A DNA stretch of 64,000 nucleotides, taken from Yponomeuta sedellus. Its lineage: Eukaryota; Arthropoda; Insecta; Lepidoptera; Yponomeutidae. The DNA is taken from contig OW203734.1 of NCBI GenBank assembly GCA_934045075.1, positions 3,530,269 to 3,594,268 of the forward strand, in the 5' to 3' direction. Positions 58,454 to 64,000 of the stretch are shown here, one piece after another. The number at the start of each line of letters is the position of its first letter. The stretch's first letter is position 1. The notes under the pieces are model-generated. The model saw nothing but the letters and a program-made list of their open reading frames with translations. It had not been told where the DNA came from and did not search any database. Position numbers and translations under genes: made by a program.

Positions 58454-61400
58454 TAGTAAAAAACATGAACTGATTCACCTTTTAAATAAATTTAACCCAG
58501 CTATATGCTGTCTTAGTGAAACTTGGCTGCGGCCAAGTTTTAATTTTAGTATAAATAATTATAATTGTGTACGTGATGATAGGGTTGACAACTATGGCGG
58601 TTGCGCTATACTTGTCAACAATAAAATTCCCTTTTCCCCAATTCAACTCCCTCCATTAAACAGCGACGATAGTGACTATGTCAATGTTGTTGCTGTAAAA
58701 GCCCTTGGAATATCCTTTGTATCTATTTATATATCCGACCCCCATATTTCCCTAATTACTTCCCTTAGATCCATCTTTATTCATCTGCAGGGTCCATGCA
58801 TTGTCATGGGTGACTTTAATGCACATCATTACCGTTGGGGCTCAGAATATTGCAATAGTTTTGGTGACGAGCTGGTTGAGTTGATTGATGATGTTGGATT
58901 GTGTGTTCTCAATGATGGTAGCCCAACTCGCCGAGGTAACATTGGGGAAAGAAAGAGCTGTGTTGATCTCTCCATGTGCTCAATGGATGTGGCTTCCAGT
59001 TGCAACTGGGACCGCTTGAATTCCACCTATGGAAGTGATCACTTTCCCATTCTGGTTGGCTTACCTCACAAATCTATACCGGAAAGGACGGTGAAACCAT
59101 TACTAAGATACCGATTAATCAGTAGTGGCTGGGAGCCGTATTCTGAGTGCATGGAGCGGGAGATCCAGTCGCTTCCGACCCCTGAGGCAGGTAATCTTCA
59201 CACGGCTTACAATGGCTTTACCAGTGCCATCAATAATGCTGCTGAATCGGCTTTCCCGACTAAGAAACTCTCGGCCGGCAAAATCCCTTCACCTCCCTGG
59301 TGGGACGAAGAGTGCTCCCTAATAATAAAAGAGCGCCAAGAAGCAGAACAAAAATGTAATGAAGTATGCTCCATAGGCAACTTAATTGAATACCGTCGCA
59401 TTCTAGCTAAATCTAAACGAGCACTTAGGAAAAAGAAAAGGCATAGCTGGTTGTCGTTCTGTACCTCCCTCTCCCCATCTACCCCTCCCTCCTTAGTGTG
59501 GAAGCAAATTAACAAGTTCAGGAATAGTTTCTCTCCAAAATTGTCCGCCTCCATTTCCAATGAGGTTGCCCAAGCCTTCTTTCAAAAGTTAGCCCCCCCT
59601 TATGTCCCCGCTGAGGATGAGCTGCGCATTCCCGACCTTCCCACGGTTGGGCCCAGTGACCAGTTTGACGAGCCTTTCTCCATGGAGGAATTAGAAACTG
59701 TTGTCTCTCAAGTGAAGGACTCGGCCCCCGGGGAGGACGGATTGCCATATTCATTCTTAGGCAAAGCTGGCCCCAATACCCTTCAGTACTTCCTAAATTT
59801 CGCCAATACGTGCTTCGAGGCTGGCTATGTACCGGATCCATGGAAAAAACAACTAGTTATGCCCATTCTTAAACCTGGAAAATGCTCCGATGATCCGAAT
59901 GGCTTCAGACCCATTGCCCTCTCCTCCGCTTTATCCAAGGTACTAGAACACCTCCTGAAAAACCGGCTCGAATGGTTAGTAGAGAGTAAGAACCTTCTAC
60001 CAAAGACACAGTTCGGGTTTAGAAAGGGCCTAAGCACAGTGGACAGTGTTGCTGTACTGGTGACGGACATCAGAATTACTCTGAGCAGGAACGACTCGGC
60101 GGTGGCAGCTTTTCTGGACATAACATCAGCATATGACAGTGTACTTCTTTCAGTCCTCAGGCAAAGGCTGCTACAGCTGAGGGTTCCTGTTAAGATGGTC
60201 CGATGCATATGTCTGTTACTTGTGTCTCGAACTGTGGCTCTACGCGTACCTGATTTGGAACCCGACTGCAGAACTCTATGGAAAGGCCTCCCTCAAGGAT
60301 CTGTGTTGAGCCCCATTCTTTTTAACATATACACATCTGACATTAACTCCAGCCTTAACCACAACTGCGGTATTTTACAGTATGCTGATGATGTTGCTTT
60401 ATATGTCTGTGATAACTCTATTGAGCTTGCAGCGGAATCATTAAACCTGTCCCTTAGTTCCCTCAACCTATGGCTGAACCATCGGGGCCTTTCTGTTTCG
60501 GCTCCGAAAAGTGCCGTAATGATATTCACGCGTAAGCGTAATATCCCGGATATCACGGTCAAAATAGGTGATGTGCCCGTACCACAAAAAACTATGGTAA
60601 AATTTTTAGGAGTCTGCTTAGACACTAAACTTTCTGGTATCCATCATGTTGAGCACCTTGCTAAAAAATGCGAACGCGTCTTTTCCATTCTCAGGGTCCT
60701 TGCTGGCGTTTGGTGGGGTGCCCATCCAGTCTGCCTTAAGCTCGTTTACAATGCCCTGGTTAGGAGCATAATAGATTATGGGTGTTTTGTCTTAGAACCT
60801 ATCAGTAGTACCGCTCTGCTTAAGTTGGATCGTATACAGTTCAAGTGTTTGCGACTCATTTTGGGATGTATGCGTTCTACGCCTACAAATGCTCTTCAGG
60901 TGGAAGCTGTGGAGCCGCCTCTTCATCTGCGCCGTCAATACCTTTCGGACCGGTTCGTGACTAAGGTTTGCTCCCGTTCATCCCACATTCTCCTCCAGAA
61001 GCTGCAGGAGCTTGATGACTTGGTCCGCACCAGTAGTTACTGGGAACACAAAAACATGCCTACTATACTTAAGAGCTTTAGACAACTCAAGCACTTTGAG
61101 AAGTCTCTGGTAACTACTCATAGTGTTCCTTTGTTTGACTACCAGTACTGCGTTTTGATATTTAAACCGAACATTATCCTGGATATTGGCATCGGTAAAG
61201 ACAACCCTGCGGCAAATGCACTATTCAATAATGCAGTGCACGAGCGCTGGAGCGGTTACCAGAGACTTTTCACTGATGCGTCAAAATTATCACCAACCAC
61301 TCCCGTTGGAGTTTCGGTATTCTTAGAGAATTCAAAATTATACATGCAATTTAAGTGTCCCCCTGAATCGTCAGTCTTCACTGGAGAATGTGTTGGAGTT

Positions 61401-62141
61401 CTGGAGGCCTGTTTATTCGTGGAGTCCCACAATATCGAGAGAGCTGTAATTCTCACTGACTCCTTAAGCTGTCTCCAGGCCTTAGGCCGGAACCAACTCA
61501 AGTGCAAACTGAATAGCCGCATTATTTTAGATATAAAACATACGCTATTACGCTGTTATAGCAAAAACCTTGATGTGGTTCTGGCCTGGGTGCCGGGACA
61601 TTCGGGCATTGTGGGCAATGAGAATGCGGACTCCATCGCCAAACAGGCCTGTGGTCGCGAAGTGGACCGAAAACACTACTCGCACCAACCCTACGACTTA
61701 CTCTCTTTGCCGAAGAAGCGTCTTTCCGAAGTGTGGCTAACTCTGTGGCAAGAGAGCAGCCTAACCAAGGGTTCTCGTTTCTTTGCCGTCCAACCAACCA
61801 TCAGAGCAAAACCGTGGTTCTTCACTTTTAAAAAAGTTGCTAAGAGGGTAGTCTCGATAATCTGTCGGCTACGCATTGGGCACTGCTGTTCACCTGTCTT
61901 CCTGCACAGAATTGGAGTCCGGGACAACCCAATTTGTGACTGTGGTCTTGAGGAGGGTAACCTCGACCACATTTTTTTCAATTGCCCAAAAAACAATAAG
62001 TCCATTGACTTATATTTGTCCCTTCCCCTAATTAACATCCCGCTTCCTGCCAACTTCACCTCCCTCCTAAGTCATAATATGTCATCCGATTTGTTCAGGC
62101 TTTTAATAAAATTTATTGGGGAAAATGAAATTAAATTATAA
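58407..62141 (+). CDS. LINE ORF2, endonuclease/reverse transcriptase/RNase H
   Basis: 1244 aa, no stops. Endonuclease/exonuclease/phosphatase domain at ~1-215 (QWNVRSINS, SETWLRP, GDFNAHH, SDHFPIL) nicks target DNA. Reverse transcriptase at ~460-740 (FRPIALSSALSKVLE, DITSAYDSV, LPQGSVLSPILF, YADD at 659-662). RNase H at ~950-1075 (LFTDAS, TGECVGVLEA, LTDSLSCLQA, WVPGHSGIVGNENADSIAK). C-terminal CDCG...LDHIFFNC zinc motif. All expected catalytic motifs are present. Confidence 0.95.
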   Translation: MAPPLTLLQWNVRSINSKKHELIHLLNKFNPAICCLSETWLRPSFNFSINNYNCVRDDRVDNYGGCAILVNNKIPFSPIQLPPLNSDDSDYVNVVAVKALGISFVSIYISDPHISLITSLRSIFIHLQGPCIVMGDFNAHHYRWGSEYCNSFGDELVELIDDVGLCVLNDGSPTRRGNIGERKSCVDLSMCSMDVASSCNWDRLNSTYGSDHFPILVGLPHKSIPERTVKPLLRYRLISSGWEPYSECMEREIQSLPTPEAGNLHTAYNGFTSAINNAAESAFPTKKLSAGKIPSPPWWDEECSLIIKERQEAEQKCNEVCSIGNLIEYRRILAKSKRALRKKKRHSWLSFCTSLSPSTPPSLVWKQINKFRNSFSPKLSASISNEVAQAFFQKLAPPYVPAEDELRIPDLPTVGPSDQFDEPFSMEELETVVSQVKDSAPGEDGLPYSFLGKAGPNTLQYFLNFANTCFEAGYVPDPWKKQLVMPILKPGKCSDDPNGFRPIALSSALSKVLEHLLKNRLEWLVESKNLLPKTQFGFRKGLSTVDSVAVLVTDIRITLSRNDSAVAAFLDITSAYDSVLLSVLRQRLLQLRVPVKMVRCICLLLVSRTVALRVPDLEPDCRTLWKGLPQGSVLSPILFNIYTSDINSSLNHNCGILQYADDVALYVCDNSIELAAESLNLSLSSLNLWLNHRGLSVSAPKSAVMIFTRKRNIPDITVKIGDVPVPQKTMVKFLGVCLDTKLSGIHHVEHLAKKCERVFSILRVLAGVWWGAHPVCLKLVYNALVRSIIDYGCFVLEPISSTALLKLDRIQFKCLRLILGCMRSTPTNALQVEAVEPPLHLRRQYLSDRFVTKVCSRSSHILLQKLQELDDLVRTSSYWEHKNMPTILKSFRQLKHFEKSLVTTHSVPLFDYQYCVLIFKPNIILDIGIGKDNPAANALFNNAVHERWSGYQRLFTDASKLSPTTPVGVSVFLENSKLYMQFKCPPESSVFTGECVGVLEACLFVESHNIERAVILTDSLSCLQALGRNQLKCKLNSRIILDIKHTLLRCYSKNLDVVLAWVPGHSGIVGNENADSIAKQACGREVDRKHYSHQPYDLLSLPKKRLSEVWLTLWQESSLTKGSRFFAVQPTIRAKPWFFTFKKVAKRVVSIICRLRIGHCCSPVFLHRIGVRDNPICDCGLEEGNLDHIFFNCPKNNKSIDLYLSLPLINIPLPANFTSLLSHNMSSDLFRLLIKFIGENEIKL

Positions 62142-63764
62142 TATTTATGTATATATTACATGTCCTTTGTCCTAAATGTCTTTAAAAATGTATTTTAATG
62201 TCTGTATAATTATATTTTAAGTAGGTACCTACATAATCATTTTTGTTTGTTTTTCACAGAATATGCATGCGTATTGTGCTGTCCACATGTAAAGCCTACA
62301 CGAACTGACAAAATTAAAACGGTGTTATGTTCAGACTTAAGTGTACTTCGTGTCAAGACGTGACTCTGGCAGAAATAGTCAACATCGGCTGGTTGCCATA
62401 AAATTAAAATTGAATTGAATTGACTTTGATCATTGTAAACATTATGAAAAGGTGCATATTTTACTCGAAACTTTTATGATGTAGACCTTTTCCGCATTGA
62501 CTTTATTTACCAATGGCAGCTTGGCATTCGTCGTGTGCATTTGGTTTATGTGTATCAGTTTGGTTACACTGGTTTTCGTACTATTGTGTCATGTCGCTAC
62601 TTCTACTCTTTTTTTATGTTCTGTGCCATAAACAGACCACTTTTTTAAAAAATCAATGTTATGTAGCCATTGGCTTTCCATGTACTTTTTAAATTGTTTC
62701 ATTCCCGTATCTTCTGTAATGTCTTCCACTATATATGCCCAACTATCCATTATTAAGTGACATGGCAAGAAAGGGAGAGCTGAGCTCAGTGCTACTATTC
62801 TTTTGTCACTTTGTGCCTTAGTAATTTTAAGACTTTTTGCTTTTCTCCAAACAGCCCTTGCAAAATGGTAAAAACAACCTTTTATGATTGATTGTGGAAA
62901 GATCTATGGCGTTCATTGCCGCAGCTTCGTAATCAGTCTGAAATTTTCTAGGATTAAAGTCTGGAAGTTGCGACTTAATCATATTAAAAAGTGCAATATA
63001 ACTATCCTCTTTTTTATCTGACATTAATGCGTAGACAAGTGGGACTACGTTTAAACAGTCAACCGAAGAACCAACATCCCCATGCACGGTGTATAGTTGT
63101 ACAAAAGGAGATGGGCAACTGCGAAATGTGCCATCACCAAAATAGTGGTAAATTTTAGGTGGCATCTTTTGAGCAAAACGCAATTATTCGGCTTTCGTTG
63201 TAGGAATAGTCCGCCAAGACGAATTTTTCGAATTTTGGTGGTACTTCAACTTCATAAGGTGTTCCATAGACTATTTTTGAAATTCCAGCGGCTTTTTTAC
63301 GATTGCTGTAAAGGCCAGTTTTTACGGCAGTATTGTCAATTTCATTTCTGCTATGGTCTGGTAGACAAGAATGGTCTTTCATTTATATAATTCGGGAATC
63401 CTGTACACAAAAACGGTAAACAATAAAATAGGATCCATATATTATTTATTATAAATTATATATATTTATAATTTAAACATAAAATAGCATTCCATGTATC
63501 AAGTCATCAAGGATATGAAATGAGTAATGAAATGTAGCTATAATAGTTTTATAACTCGTATATGCTTAGACACTAGTGATTTCACAGATGACTTACTTGT
63601 AAAGTAACCGATCCACGACAGCCTGTTTTCTTGAAGCTACACATCCAAAGCGAAGATCCACTTTTATATTTTTTATTATGAAAAAAATTATAGCCGCTGT
63701 GCTGAAGTACTACGCCTCCATTGCGTTTGATAAAAAATAAATCATTCTCATTTTCTTCCGACAT

Positions 63765-64000
63765 AATTGCTAAAGGAACTCGTAGAAATTATAATAGTAA
63801 TTTCACAGTCGCATTAAAGTGGAAAATACTTGTATTTATAACTATTTATGCAATATTAATTTGACTTTGACTTGACATTAGAGATTAAATCATCTATTTT
63901 GTTGCGCAAAGAGTTTATGCATTATAAAGGTTTGTGTATTTTCTGTAGTATTCATTCATACAAACCGAACAAGACGTTAAAATCTATAAAAATATGAATT
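63765..64000. other. Upstream flank of the FLYWCH/MULE pseudogene
   Basis: AT-rich, no ORF or repeat recognised; may hold the remains of its promoter or terminal repeat, which would continue right of the window. Confidence 0.3.

Larger units (their letters stand above)
56827..62419 (+). mobile_element. RNase H-bearing non-LTR retrotransposon (I-group-like), full length
   Basis: 5593 bp bounded by a perfect 14-bp target duplication TTGACTTTGATCAT (56813-56826 and 62420-62433). 5' UTR ~184 bp, overlapping ORF1 and ORF2, both uninterrupted, 3' UTR ~280 bp ending in an AT-rich tail (AAAATTGAATTGAA). RNase H in ORF2 and three zinc knuckles in ORF1 favour the I group; clade not verified. Plausibly active recently. 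Confidence 0.93.
54950..62625. mobile_element. P-like DNA transposon with THAP remnant, split by a LINE
   Basis: Terminal inverted repeats of ~27 bp: CACAGAACATAAAAAAGAGT... left, and inverse at the right with one extra A. Flanked by the 8-bp duplication CCATAAAC (54942-54949 and 62626-62633). It contains a degenerate THAP-domain coding region. THAP plus 8-bp duplication fits the P superfamily; hAT also makes 8-bp duplications, so the superfamily call is inference. Without the LINE it is ~2.07 kb. Confidence 0.75.
54668..63764 (-). pseudogene. FLYWCH/MULE-domain transposase-like gene, split by nested insertions
   Basis: Minus-strand segments: 63764-63597 (FLYWCH zinc finger, GYNFFHNKKYK...WMC...GCRG), intron, 63400-62634 (MULE transposase core: DGTFRSCPSPFVQLYTVHG, LVYALMSDKKEDSYIALFNM, FQTDYEAAAMNAI) and, after a 7.7 kb insertion, 54949-54668 (HRTTNCLEGWHKKINALIGK to stop). 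Defects: in-frame TAA at 63385-63383 just after the splice, a frameshift near 63180, and the insertion. Across the insertion the frame resumes exactly once one 8-bp target copy is counted. Could be a MULE-type transposon or a domesticated gene copy; dead either way. Confidence 0.8.

Noticed and set aside
59518..60625. Long minus-strand open frames within the LINE
   Set aside because: Opposite-strand shadows of ORF2.

Overview
This is a 64 kb piece of insect nuclear DNA, most likely from a moth or butterfly. The evidence is three ordinary multi-exon animal genes with GT-AG introns, embedded in dense transposable elements of kinds common in Lepidoptera: tRNA-like and 5S-like SINEs, TC...CTAG Helitron-like elements, RTE and jockey-type LINEs, mariner and many MITEs. 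There is no operon structure.

Layout. (1) 1-2359: repeats only (Helitron-like element, MITEs, SINEs). (2) 2360-20207, minus: mitochondrial Lon protease. Fifteen exons read in frame for 916 codons; the last ~65 residues lie left of the window. (3) 20208-20693: short divergent promoter with two palindromes. (4) 20694-30628, plus: TRMT1, tRNA guanine-26 dimethyltransferase, complete in ten exons. A jockey-like LINE fragment sits in intron 5 and a ~500 bp tetranucleotide tract in intron 8. (5) 30634-32408: intergenic with a TIR element. (6) 32409-48162, plus: homologue of GLMP, a lysosomal glycosylated membrane protein, complete in seven exons, with introns full of transposons including a broken mariner. 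(7) 48083-54600: an 80-bp minisatellite, decayed LINEs and SINEs, and a possible spliced GLMP 3' UTR exon. (8) 54668-63764, minus: a FLYWCH/MULE-domain transposase-like pseudogene, split by a P-like THAP element (8-bp target duplication), itself split by an intact RNase H-bearing LINE (14-bp target duplication).

Lon and TRMT1 start codons are 486 bp apart on opposite strands. Both are expected to act at least partly in mitochondria, so shared regulation is plausible. GLMP is an unrelated lysosomal neighbour.

The most unusual signal is that at least eight exon-intron junctions of Lon and GLMP are flanked by tandem arrays built from the junction itself: decoy 5' or 3' splice sites, sometimes with copied exon sequence. 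In GLMP intron 6 about twenty decoy acceptors precede the transmembrane exon. In GLMP exon 7 an 80-bp unit containing the stop codon is present about ten times. These arrays are seen directly; their effect on splicing is inference.

Exon borders were placed by hand from splice motifs, frame continuity and recalled family sequences, without alignment software. Repeat family labels are working names used only within this annotation.
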